From Roseiconus nitratireducens (GTDB lineage Bacteria > Planctomycetota > Planctomycetia > Pirellulales > Pirellulaceae), in NCBI RefSeq assembly GCF_008629675.1, contig NZ_VWOX01000014.1, positions 116,488 to 180,487 of the forward strand: 64,000 nucleotides of DNA. The letters are read 5' to 3'. The notes beneath the pieces were generated by a model. That model was not told where the DNA came from, searched no databases, and saw nothing but the letters and a program-made list of their open reading frames with translations. Made by a program: the position numbers and the translations under genes. This document shows, piece after piece, positions 1 through 8,441 of this stretch. The stretch's first letter is position 1. Every line of letters starts with the position of its first letter.

Positions 1-1973
1 CGGTCGATGGTGATGGTGACTTGGGGCAGCAGCAACAGCGACTTCAAGGCCCGTTCGCAAGAGACCTGTAAACGGGACGCGACCAGCGACGACTTTGACG
101 GGTCAAACCGATAAGCGCTTCGGAAACCGCTGGCGGCCAGTTCGACCAACCGTTGCTGCCAAGCCAACATCCCCGTATGCCAGTGGCCGTCGGTCGCAAG
201 TTGCGTCAATTGCATCGACTCGCGGCGGATCAGCGCCACCTCGGACGCCTGTCCGGTCAGCCCCAAAAAAAGCACGGTATCGGAATCCGCCAGATCGACG
301 GCGTCGTGGTCGTCCAGAGACGCGCTGTCGTTTTCCAACAGCAGCGATTGAACCGCAGCCACGCTGCGATCGACCAAACGCATCGAGTCGATCCCGGCGA
401 TCCGGGCGGCCTGCTTGATGCTTCGGCGATGGAACTGGTCGTAGCTGGAGGGGACCGCGATGGCGGCCAGTTTGGGGATCGGGCGGTCCGGCCATGCGTT
501 GGCCACGACCTTGCGGATCGCAATCGCCAGCAGGACTTCCGGCGGGCATTTCCGCCCGCCGACTTCCCGCTGCACGAAATCCTTGCCGATGTACATGGGC
601 AGGCAGTGGGCGACCTGGCGGGGGCGCGTCAACCGCATCTGGTTGGCCGCGGTGTCAAACTGCAGGTGTCCTTCATCAGTGGCGATCGCCATTCGGAACA
701 GCGGCTGGCCGTCTTCTCCGGCGGGCATGTTGCGGATGCCGACCCCGGAGATGGATTCCGCCACCGCCGCGTAGGTCATGCCCAGATCGATCCCCACCAG
801 CGGCAGGTTGGTGATGGCGGTGGACCCGCCGGACATCGTGGAGACATCCACCGGGGCCTGGCGAGAAACGTACTCGGAAAGCCACGTCGGCGCCTGGGCG
901 TCTTCGACGTACGGCCGCAAGTCGTCGATCACCTCGTCCAGCGACGCATAACGCTCACTGAGTCGCTTGGCCATCATCCGTCGCAGGATGTTGGCCATTC
1001 CCCAATCGACGTCGCCGCGGAACTGCATCAGGTCGGGGATTTCGCCGTGGCGGTGGCCGTACACCTGGTCCAGGTATTCGCCTTGGAACGGCGGGCGCCC
1101 GGTCAGCAGGAAAAACAGGACCGCACCCAACGCATAGATGTCGCTGCGGGGGTCCGCGTCGTCGGGAGATTCCAACTGTTCGGGCGACATGTAAGACAGC
1201 GTGCCGATCAATTTGCCCTTCCGCTTGTGCCGCGAATCCGGGTCTTGAATTCGGCCCAATTCGCGACCATCGTCCGACCACAGCACGTTGCTGATCTGTG
1301 CCAGACCCAGGTCCAGGACTTTGATCGTTCCGTCTTTGGCCTGAATGATGTTGCCGGGTTTGACGTCCCGGTGCACGATTCCGGCACGGTGGGCATGCAG
1401 CAGCCCCAGAGCGGCCTGGCGAATGATCGAGGCAGCCATTCCGGGTGACAGCGGGCCGTTCTTGGCGACCAGCCGAGTTAACGTCACGCCGTCGACATAC
1501 TCCATCACCAGGAAATGAATTCCTTCGAATTCCCCCGCGTCGAAGGCGGTCACGACGTTGGGATGCAACACTCGCGACGCGGCTCGGACTTCGTCGTAAA
1601 ACCGCTCCACCGAGGCGTCGTCCGACATGCGGTCGCTGCGCAGCACCTTCAACGCGACCTGCCGTTGCATCCGAATGTGTTCGGCCAAATAAACCTGACC
1701 CATCCCGCCGCTGCCGATCAGGTTTTTGACGCGGTACTCCCCAATTCGCGTGGGAATTCCGGATCCCGGTCCGTCACCGGGTTCCTGCAACGAAGGACTG
1801 TTCAGGTCGAGGGAGTCGACTTGGGAGTCGCTGGATCCCACTTCGCAGGTGGGCGGATCCGGCGGCAAGTCGGGAACGCAGGAGTCCGACGAGCTTAGAC
1901 CGAGATCGCTGACCAGCGATTCGCTGCTCGATTCGTCGTGCGGCAATCTTGGACGTGGTGCGGACTCGGACAA
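1..1973 (-). CDS. Ser/Thr protein kinase fused to an Hsp70-like ATPase (partial, C-terminus off window)
   Basis: The reading frame is open from a stop at 2118-2120 to the window edge. It contains no early ATG, so TTG at 1973 is the likely start; this is uncertain. After an acidic Ser/Asp-rich leader of about 75 residues comes a Hanks-type kinase: glycine loop GSGGMG near residue 85, VALKVL lysine, HRDVKPGN near 199, a DLG instead of DFG, and GTLSYMSPEQ. From about residue 390 the protein switches to an Hsp70 nucleotide-binding domain: GIDLGMTYAAVA (phosphate-1 loop), AAIAVPSSYDQFHRRSIKQA and AGIDSMRLVDRSVAA (Hsp70-like phosphate-2 region), then SCERALKSL. No membrane segment is seen between the two domains, so a cytoplasmic protein is likely. 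The C-terminal part is outside the window. Kinase and Hsp70 identities are firm; the coupling of the two activities is inference. Confidence 0.85.
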   Translation of the reverse strand, partial: MSESAPRPRLPHDESSSESLVSDLGLSSSDSCVPDLPPDPPTCEVGSSDSQVDSLDLNSPSLQEPGDGPGSGIPTRIGEYRVKNLIGSGGMGQVYLAEHIRMQRQVALKVLRSDRMSDDASVERFYDEVRAASRVLHPNVVTAFDAGEFEGIHFLVMEYVDGVTLTRLVAKNGPLSPGMAASIIRQAALGLLHAHRAGIVHRDVKPGNIIQAKDGTIKVLDLGLAQISNVLWSDDGRELGRIQDPDSRHKRKGKLIGTLSYMSPEQLESPDDADPRSDIYALGAVLFFLLTGRPPFQGEYLDQVYGHRHGEIPDLMQFRGDVDWGMANILRRMMAKRLSERYASLDEVIDDLRPYVEDAQAPTWLSEYVSRQAPVDVSTMSGGSTAITNLPLVGIDLGMTYAAVAESISGVGIRNMPAGEDGQPLFRMAIATDEGHLQFDTAANQMRLTRPRQVAHCLPMYIGKDFVQREVGGRKCPPEVLLAIAIRKVVANAWPDRPIPKLAAIAVPSSYDQFHRRSIKQAARIAGIDSMRLVDRSVAAVQSLLLENDSASLDDHDAVDLADSDTVLFLGLTGQASEVALIRRESMQLTQLATDGHWHTGMLAWQQRLVELAASGFRSAYRFDPSKSSLVASRLQVSCERALKSLLLLPQVTITID

Positions 1974-2285
1974 GGCGTTACCAGGGGCAAAAATTCGAGA
2001 CGTTTGACAAATCGGCGCGCAGCAGTGGTTCGCTGTGGCTTGGCAGCACGTTCTCTTGGTCTTTGATTCACTTTTGGGGCGGGTTGCGGAGGACAGACCG
2101 GCAGGATGCCCTGGATGCTAGGACGTCAGTAAGCGGCACCGCCGGTTCACCAACGCCCCAGGCGTAAGTATAGCGGCGGAGGTGTCCGATGTCGTTTTGT
2201 CACGCTAATCTAGGACTCGATCGGCGGCATCAAATCACGATCACCGCTGTCGGCTGAACTCCTTGCCCCAAACCCCACCGTCAAG

Positions 2286-3284
2286 TTGCCAACACCCGAC
2301 CAATCGTCACGATCCGATTCAGAATCCGGCGCAGCGGCGGGCCATCCCGGGACGGGCGTCCTGCGGATCGCGACCCGCGAGAGCCCGCTGGCCATGTGGC
2401 AGGCGCTTCATGTGGCCGATTTGCTGCGGCAAAAGGGCGCAGAAACCGAAATCGTGCCGATGGTCAGCAGCGGCGATGTGGACCTGCGTCCGATCGACGG
2501 CAAGCGTTCGGTGGGCGTGTTCACCAAGCGGATTCAGCAAGCCCTGCTCGATGGCGAGGGCGATCTGGCCGTGCATTCGATGAAGGACCTGCCGACCGAG
2601 CGGCATCCCAGCCTGCGGATGATCGCAACGCCCGACCGGGAAACCGTCCATGATTGTCTGGTGACGTCCGAGGGAATCGATTTGGACAGTTTGTCGGACG
2701 GGGCGCGGATCGGAACGGGCAGCCGCCGCCGTGGGGCCCAGTTGCTGCGAGTCCGGCCCGATTTGCAAATTTTGCCGATCCGGGGAAACGTACAAACGCG
2801 TCTTCAGAAACTGGAAGCGGGCGAATACGATGCCATCGTCTTGGCCGCCGCGGGGCTGGAAAGGCTGGAAATGCACGCACTGCCCCGCGTGACGTTGTCC
2901 CTGGACATCATGCTTCCGGCGCCGGGGCAGGGAGCGTTGGCGCTGGAGGTTCGCTCGGGAGACGACTCGGCGATCGATCGAGTTCGATCTGTCAACGTGC
3001 CCGCCACCGCCGCCTGCACGGTTGCCGAGCGGACGCTATTGGCGGCGCTGCACGGCGGCTGCCTGGCGCCCATCGCCGCGTTAGGAACCATCGATCAGGC
3101 ACAACTCCAGCTCCAGGCCCGAGTGTTGTCGCTCGATGGGCAGGAGTGCCTGCAGGCGGCGGATCAGTTGCCGGTGGATCTACAAGGTGATCAATGCGAG
3201 CAGGCCGCCGCGGAACTCGGACGCCGGGTCGCCGCGGACCTGATCTCCCAGGGCGCCAGAACGTTGATCGAAGCCGGACGCTAA
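2286..3284 (+). CDS. hemC: Hydroxymethylbilane synthase (porphobilinogen deaminase)
   Basis: Condenses four porphobilinogen molecules to hydroxymethylbilane in haem/tetrapyrrole synthesis in the cytoplasm. The N-terminus has the family motif LRIATRESPLAMWQA, followed by SSGDVDL, DLAVHSMKDLP (catalytic Asp), GTGSRRRGAQLL, IRGNVQTRL and LPAPGQGALALE. The dipyrromethane cofactor cysteine is Cys259 in HGGCLAPIAAL. Length (332 aa) is slightly above the usual 310 because of a 22-residue Ser/Pro-rich N-terminal extension. The start codon is TTG at 2286; no in-frame ATG precedes the conserved core. It diverges from the kinase-Hsp70 gene, with about 310 bp between them, and no other haem gene is adjacent. 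Confidence 0.95.
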   Translation: MPTPDQSSRSDSESGAAAGHPGTGVLRIATRESPLAMWQALHVADLLRQKGAETEIVPMVSSGDVDLRPIDGKRSVGVFTKRIQQALLDGEGDLAVHSMKDLPTERHPSLRMIATPDRETVHDCLVTSEGIDLDSLSDGARIGTGSRRRGAQLLRVRPDLQILPIRGNVQTRLQKLEAGEYDAIVLAAAGLERLEMHALPRVTLSLDIMLPAPGQGALALEVRSGDDSAIDRVRSVNVPATAACTVAERTLLAALHGGCLAPIAALGTIDQAQLQLQARVLSLDGQECLQAADQLPVDLQGDQCEQAAAELGRRVAADLISQGARTLIEAGR

Positions 3285-3543
3285 ACTGTGCGGATCGGCA
3301 CCACCACGAATTCGGTGCAAATCACCTCCCGGTCGAACGCTGGCCGGTGGCTTCCAGAGTGTGAGAAACGTTGCGTAGCCACCGTCGGGTGAGCCGCCAT
3401 CTGCCGAGGCAGCTACATTGATGGGCGTTTTCACCGGCTGTCCGCTTCACCGCGACGTTTCCCTTTGGGCTCGAGCCCCACGTGTCTGATTCGGCCCCGG
3501 CAAATTCCTCCACTTCGATTCCACCCTCCCGAGGTTGACTCCT

Positions 3544-4527
3544 TTGTCTCACTTGCAGAACTCCAAACGGACCGAGAACTCCCGACGGACCCCGAATGGC
3601 GGTCCCAGTCGTCGCCAATTCATCGCCGTCGCCGGTGCCGCAACCGTCGCTGGAGGCACGCTTGGCCGCGGTCCTGCCGTGATTGCCGCGGAACCCTTTG
3701 CTCGCACCGGCCCACCGCGTTTCCGAATCGGGTTGGCCGCGTACTCGCTTCGCAATTACTTTTCGTTCATGAAGGGCAAGGCCAAGAAGCCGGCCGACCC
3801 CGCCAAAGCCATCGACATGTCCGGGTTCCTGGACTACTGCGGATTGAAGGGCTTCGAAGCGGCCGAGCTGACCAGCTACTTCTTTCCGCCGGATGCGGAC
3901 CGGGATTACTTCCTGGACATCAAACGTCAGGCTTTCCTGAAGGGAATGACGATTTCTGGGACAGCCATCGGCAACAACTTCACGCAGGGTGCTGGCGAGA
4001 AGATGGATCGGCAGATCGAGTCGGCTCTGCAGTGGATCGACAACGCTGCCACGCTGGGAGCTCCCCACATTCGTTTTTTCGCCGGGACCGGGAAGGAGTT
4101 GGACGAACATCCCGAACGCATGCAGGAAGCGGTCGACGTGATGAAACGCTGCGCCGACCATGCGGCGGAGAAAGGTATTTTTCTGGGCGTGGAGAATCAC
4201 GGGAACCTGCGTGCCGATCAGCTGCTGGAGATCATCCATGCGATCGATCATCCCTGGGTGGGGATCAACCTGGATACGGGCAATTTCTTCAGCGACGATC
4301 CCTATGCGGATTTGGAGAAATGTGTCCCCTACGCGGTCAACGTGCAGCTGAAAGTCAACATGAAGGGACCGGATCGGGGAGCCTACCCGGCCGACTTTGA
4401 CCGGATCGCTAAGATCCTCCGCGACGGCGGCTATCAGGGATTCGTGATCTTGGAATACGAGGACGAAGACCCGTACGAGAACATTCCGAAGGTCGCCGAT
4501 CGTCTGCGGGATGCGCTGCAAGTCTGA
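3544..4527 (+). CDS. Tat-exported sugar phosphate isomerase/epimerase-like TIM-barrel protein
   Basis: The N-terminus carries a twin-arginine signal (SRRQFIAVAGAATVAGG) followed by AEPF at a plausible cleavage site, so the protein should be exported folded. The mature part matches the xylose isomerase-like TIM-barrel family (AP endonuclease 2 fold): FRIGLAAYSLRNY at strand 1, GFEAAELTSYFFP, LGAPHIRFFAG, FLGVENHGN, PWVGINLDTGNF and FVILEYEDEDP, which supply the usual Glu/His/Asp metal-site residues. A TTG at 3535 is also in frame, but GAGG at 3531-3534 sits about 9 nt before the TTG at 3544, which I prefer. The substrate is unknown; planctomycetes carry many paralogues. A long hairpin terminator follows at 4960. 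Confidence 0.85.
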   Translation: MSHLQNSKRTENSRRTPNGGPSRRQFIAVAGAATVAGGTLGRGPAVIAAEPFARTGPPRFRIGLAAYSLRNYFSFMKGKAKKPADPAKAIDMSGFLDYCGLKGFEAAELTSYFFPPDADRDYFLDIKRQAFLKGMTISGTAIGNNFTQGAGEKMDRQIESALQWIDNAATLGAPHIRFFAGTGKELDEHPERMQEAVDVMKRCADHAAEKGIFLGVENHGNLRADQLLEIIHAIDHPWVGINLDTGNFFSDDPYADLEKCVPYAVNVQLKVNMKGPDRGAYPADFDRIAKILRDGGYQGFVILEYEDEDPYENIPKVADRLRDALQV

Positions 4528-4565
4528 TGTTCTGCCGCTGGGGTTCGGCGTTCCGGTCGGAACCG

Positions 4566-4671
4566 CTCGGCCAGCGCGTCGAGGTAGCCACGCTCGCCAG
4601 AGCGTGGAAGATGCGGAACTCGGCCAGTGCGTCGAGGTAGCCACGCTCGCCAGAGCGTGGAAGGTGCGGAA
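4566..4671. repeat. Two tandem 53-bp repeats with a perfect 8-bp-stem palindrome
   Basis: Two near-identical 53-bp units begin at 4566 and 4619. Each contains CCACGCTCGCCAGAGCGTGG (4588-4607 and 4641-4660), an 8-bp inverted repeat around a GCCA loop. The same 20 bases recur at 58597-58616. All copies lie just downstream of a stop codon, as REP-type elements often do. Confidence 0.85.
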
Positions 4672-4959
4672 CGTAAAAGCTGCCAAGGGTCGGCTTGCCG
4701 TACGACCAACGTCCGCGGCGGTGGCTCGATTGATCCGCGAGGTGCCACGTCGACGCGTCATTGACCGGCCGTCAGGGCGCCTAATCGCCAATGGCGTTTC
4801 AATCGTTGCAAGCGGCGTTCTTTCCCCACCCCGAAACGGCTATTCGCAACTTTTCCTCACGTCCACTCGGCGTCGAGGCAGGAATCGGACTAGTGTCTTG
4901 GTATCAGGCGGGACGCGAGCTGCATGATGACTTCACCAAGATTTAAAGCGTCCCCCCGT

Positions 4960-5002
4960 GCGAGGCGTGGTCGGTTCTTCGGAATCGGCCTCGCCTTTTT
5001 TT
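4960..5002 (+). terminator. Rho-independent terminator with UUCG tetraloop
   Basis: GCGAGGC (4960-4966) pairs with GCCTCGC (4988-4994). Inside, CGGTTC and GAATCG close a TTCG tetraloop, and seven T follow at 4996-5002. It probably ends transcription from the isomerase gene 430 bp upstream. Confidence 0.8.
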
Positions 5003-5118
5003 ATGTCTGGGCGAAAGGCCTCTGCGGGGCGGCCGCCGCTTGAGGAGAGCCATTCTCCCCCGCGGCGGCGCATTTCGAATACACTCTGGGCACCTCTTCG
5101 CAGTCGAGAGAGTCCGGG

Positions 5119-6939
5119 ATGCCGATTCAATTTCTTTGCCCGCATTGTGGCGTGTCGCTGAAGGCCCCTTCTTCAAAATCCGGGGCACGGGCCCGCTGCA
5201 AGCAATGTCGTCATGCGGTGACGATTCCCACCGCCGCCGCGGTGGCCTCGCCTCCGAAACCGGTTGATCGAACGCAAATCGACGATCCGCTGCGGAGCGA
5301 TCACAGGGCGGCAACGCAAACGGCCAATGCCGATGCCTTCGCATCCCGCGACGACGATTCGCATGCGGCGAGTCCGCCAGAGGCAAATCCGCCGGAGGCG
5401 GTTTCCGACGATCCGTTTGCCGACCTGCCTGAGTTTCAGGGCGTGGAGGCTCCGGTCCCCGGACGTGCCGGCAGCGGAGCCGACTTTCACCGGATGATGA
5501 TGGCCGATACCGATCCGGATTCGTTTTCCGTTGCCAGTCCATCGCCATCGCCGCCGCTATCGCCACCGGCCGATCGACCGGTTTCGTCGACGACACCGGC
5601 CGCGACTTCGCCCGATGATGTCGATTTGGTCGGTGTGCTGGGGAGTCTGGATCAATCCATTCAGCAGGCGGTCGAAACGCAGCGTCGAAAGTCCGATGCG
5701 GCGGTCCGAGCGAAGTTCACTCCCGAACAGATTCGCGACGCCTTCAACAAGCCGATCGGTGAAGTTCCCCGGTTGTCTGGATTGCGAAGCAAGCAGCTGA
5801 GATCGGCGTTGGCCGTGTTCCTGGTGCCCATCGGTTTCATGCTGTTCGTCCCGATCGCCACGTTGGCTCTGATTCTGATTTACCGTGCCTGGATCTTCGG
5901 GGATTCGGAAGGGCTGCCGAATCCGGTCATCGGGTTTTCGTTCCTGCTTGCCTGTTTGGTGGTCGCGCTCTGTTGGTTGCCGGCGCTGCACCTGATGTTT
6001 GCCATCTATCACTTGTTCATTGGCCGGCCGGAAGACGACGAAGGGGCATCTCACCTGACCCGTCAATCGCAGCCTGCGCTGTATGAATTCGTGGACCAGG
6101 TGTGCGCCAAGTTGGGCGCGCCAACGCCTTGCAGGATCGATTTGAATTGCGACTTCAATGCCACCGCGTCCTTGCGACGTGGTTGGCTGGGCAGCGGCCG
6201 AGATGATCTGGTGCTGACGATCGGTGTCCCCCTGATCGCGATTCACAACACCGAACAATTCGCTTCGGTGATCGCTCACGAGTTCGGACATTTTCGTCAG
6301 GGCAGCGCGATGAAAACGTACTACGTGATCGCGACGTTGACCAATTGGTTCATGCAGGTGGCAGCATCGGGAGCCCGCTATTTTTCTCTGTTCGGGTACC
6401 TGACCCATTTGCTCTCCGGATCCCTGTCACGCGACATGGAATGGGACGCCGATCGTCACGCCGTGTATGTGGCCGGATCGCAGGCCTTCTGTGAGTCCAG
6501 TGCGCTGGTCCAGCGATACGGCGTGGCCTACGCGGTGACCCTGGACAATCTGGCGAAGTTGCTGCAGGTGGGCGTGTTGGTCGACAACATTCCACGGCTG
6601 ATGAGACACATCGGCAAAACCATGCCCGCATCGGTCATTCGACGAGTCGCCGAAGAGACGGAACGAGAGCGTCTGGATCTGTTGGATTCGCACCCGCCGA
6701 CACGTGACCGCGTGCAGGCGGCACGAGATTTGAACCAGGTCGGTGTGATTTCCATTCAGCGCCCCGCCATCGACCTGGTGGACCACTGGGATCCGCTGTG
6801 TCGAAAGATCACACGCGACTTCTATCGCGAGCACCTGGGGTTAACGCAGCGTGAAGTGGACGAGGCCCACTTCACGCCGCTGGAGGAATTGTTGCGGGAC
6901 GAGCACAAGTTGTTGCTGGATCGCGCCCCGACCTCCTGA
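5119..6939 (+). CDS. M48-family membrane metallopeptidase with N-terminal zinc ribbon
   Basis: Residues 1-40 form a zinc ribbon (CPHCG...CKQC). A low-complexity Pro/Ser/Asp-rich stretch of about 150 residues follows. Two hydrophobic segments (about 230-260 and 275-305) anchor it in the membrane. The peptidase core has VIAHEFGHF with the zinc motif H387-E-x-x-H391, and the third ligand Glu441 in MEWDADRHAVYVAG, the HtpX/Ste24-type signature. Length 606 aa is larger than HtpX (about 290) because of the N-terminal half and a C-terminal tail with DSHPPTRDRV, also typical of M48. Start is ATG 5119. Likely role is membrane protein quality control; the substrate is unknown. Confidence 0.9.
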   Translation: MPIQFLCPHCGVSLKAPSSKSGARARCKQCRHAVTIPTAAAVASPPKPVDRTQIDDPLRSDHRAATQTANADAFASRDDDSHAASPPEANPPEAVSDDPFADLPEFQGVEAPVPGRAGSGADFHRMMMADTDPDSFSVASPSPSPPLSPPADRPVSSTTPAATSPDDVDLVGVLGSLDQSIQQAVETQRRKSDAAVRAKFTPEQIRDAFNKPIGEVPRLSGLRSKQLRSALAVFLVPIGFMLFVPIATLALILIYRAWIFGDSEGLPNPVIGFSFLLACLVVALCWLPALHLMFAIYHLFIGRPEDDEGASHLTRQSQPALYEFVDQVCAKLGAPTPCRIDLNCDFNATASLRRGWLGSGRDDLVLTIGVPLIAIHNTEQFASVIAHEFGHFRQGSAMKTYYVIATLTNWFMQVAASGARYFSLFGYLTHLLSGSLSRDMEWDADRHAVYVAGSQAFCESSALVQRYGVAYAVTLDNLAKLLQVGVLVDNIPRLMRHIGKTMPASVIRRVAEETERERLDLLDSHPPTRDRVQAARDLNQVGVISIQRPAIDLVDHWDPLCRKITRDFYREHLGLTQREVDEAHFTPLEELLRDEHKLLLDRAPTS

Positions 6940-7181
6940 GCTAAGGCCCTTCGGGTTGCCGCTTGGGGGATCTGGGGAGGGGGTGTCGTTTCGATTCATT
7001 CCTCGTGCGACGGCGACTTGTCTGCGAGGCAAGAGCAGTTTCTGCGTGGTTTGGCCCTTGTTCGCAATACGTGACCTGATGTGTCCGGGGCCACGGAATA
7101 CTTGTCAATGAAATGCTTGCAGGGCCCCAGTCGGCCTTGGCAACCAAACAAGACAAGAACTCCTGTCACGGGGATTGAGTG

Positions 7182-7526
7182 ATGAAAGCGATGCTTCGAC
7201 GCGCCATGATCGATACGGAAACATTTGTTGTCGAAATGGTCTATGTGGATTCCCAGGGGAACCGTACCCGTCGCGTGGTCAGTCCGATCCGGTTTGTCGG
7301 GCAGGACCGATTCCTGGGATTGTGTCTGTGCCGTGAGGAACCGCGTCAGTTTCACCTGTCACGCTGCCAGGACGTGCGGCTGATCCCTGCCGCCGAGGTC
7401 ATGATGCCCGTGCCGATGCAGGTCTTGGGGCCCGCCGAGGCCGTTGAAGGGCAAGAAGACAATCGTGCGGCGATCCCCGCGTTGGGCGGATTGGCGGGCG
7501 ACGTGGCGGGCGCCTGCCTGGTGTGA
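7182..7526 (+). CDS. Small WYL-like domain protein
   Basis: A 114-aa protein with a WYL-type core: VEMVYVDSQGNRTRRVVSPIRFVGQDRFLG followed by CREEPRQFHLSRCQDVRLI. This matches the pattern of WYL domains, which bind nucleic acid or ligands and usually regulate transcription. There is no attached helix-turn-helix. The C-terminal 45 residues are Pro/Ala/Gly-rich. GTG at 7179 directly precedes ATG 7182, and either may be used. Family assignment rests on motif reading alone. Confidence 0.6.
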   Translation: MKAMLRRAMIDTETFVVEMVYVDSQGNRTRRVVSPIRFVGQDRFLGLCLCREEPRQFHLSRCQDVRLIPAAEVMMPVPMQVLGPAEAVEGQEDNRAAIPALGGLAGDVAGACLV

Positions 7527-7685
7527 GCGGCTTGTTGATGAGGGATTGGAATAGCGGATAAGTGGGCGAAGGGTGGGATTCCGGCGACTTGATCGAATGC
7601 GACGTGCCCGCCGATAATCGGCTCGCCGCAGGACAAAAAGCGGCTCGCCGCCCCGTAGCGTTCCCACAGGACTTGACGGACACGA

Positions 7686-8438
7686 ATGACCATGCCGATC
7701 CCGATTCGAACGACGCTTGCGACGGATCGAGACGACTTGTTGGTTCAGATCACCGATGATGGGAGCCGTACCTTGATCCGGGCCGGGACCGAGGACTCCT
7801 ACCACAGCGGGTGCGGGGCGGTCGCGGAATCGCGGCATGTTTACTTACAAAACAGCGGTGTCGCCGATCGGTTGGCCGCAGCGGAGTCCATCCGGGTGCT
7901 GGAAGTCGGCCTCGGGACCGCAATGGCCATGCTGATGACACTGGACCGGGCCCTGGTTCACCAAGCCTCACTGCACTACGTCGCCGTTGAAACCGATTGG
8001 ATTTCGGCCACCACGATGACGGCTTTGAATCCCCAAGGGTGGGTCGAAACGCCGGGGCTGCTGCAACGCTACCTGGATTTCCGCAACGGCTTTCCCGAGC
8101 GACCCACCGATGGTTTGTACCGGTGGAATGTCGATCCCGAGCGAAGCGTGACCGTTTCCGTTGGCGACTTTCGGCGGTGGCAGCCGGAGACTCGAGATGA
8201 AAAGTTCGACGCCGTCTACTTCGATCCGTTCTGTCCGGACAGCGCGCCCCAACTTTGGACGCCCGAATGCTTTTCCGGGCTCCTTCCCCGCGTCGCGCCG
8301 AACGGTCGGCTGGCAACGTACAGTTGCAGCCGACGCGTGCGCGACGCACTGACGCAGGCCGGTTGGCGTGTCCAGCGTGTGGCCGGACCGCCCGACGGTA
8401 AACGCGAGGTCCTGATCGCTGTTCCCGCTGCGTCCTGA
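7686..8438 (+). CDS. mnmD: MnmD-like tRNA 5-methylaminomethyl-2-thiouridine methyltransferase
   Basis: Standalone SAM-dependent methyltransferase related to the N-terminal half of E. coli MnmC, which makes the final mnm5s2U34 methylation of wobble uridine. The seen landmarks are DGSRTLIRAGTEDSYHSGCGAVAESRHVYL (substrate side), RVLEVGLGTAMAMLM (SAM loop), and FDAVYFDPFCPDSAPQLWTPECF (the family's D-x-F-x-P-x3-P-x-x-W motif). Length of 250 aa matches MnmD without the FAD domain. Start ATG 7686, with a second ATG two codons on. It converges on the kinase gene with 3 bp between stops, and a CCTGAG-A-CTCAGG palindrome spans both stop codons (8434-8446). Confidence 0.85.
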   Translation: MTMPIPIRTTLATDRDDLLVQITDDGSRTLIRAGTEDSYHSGCGAVAESRHVYLQNSGVADRLAAAESIRVLEVGLGTAMAMLMTLDRALVHQASLHYVAVETDWISATTMTALNPQGWVETPGLLQRYLDFRNGFPERPTDGLYRWNVDPERSVTVSVGDFRRWQPETRDEKFDAVYFDPFCPDSAPQLWTPECFSGLLPRVAPNGRLATYSCSRRVRDALTQAGWRVQRVAGPPDGKREVLIAVPAAS

Positions 8439-8441
8439 GAC

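Noticed and set aside
153..1448. 431-codon + strand frame at the left edge
   Set aside because: Opposite the kinase-Hsp70 gene, whose minus-strand frame carries multiple firm motifs.
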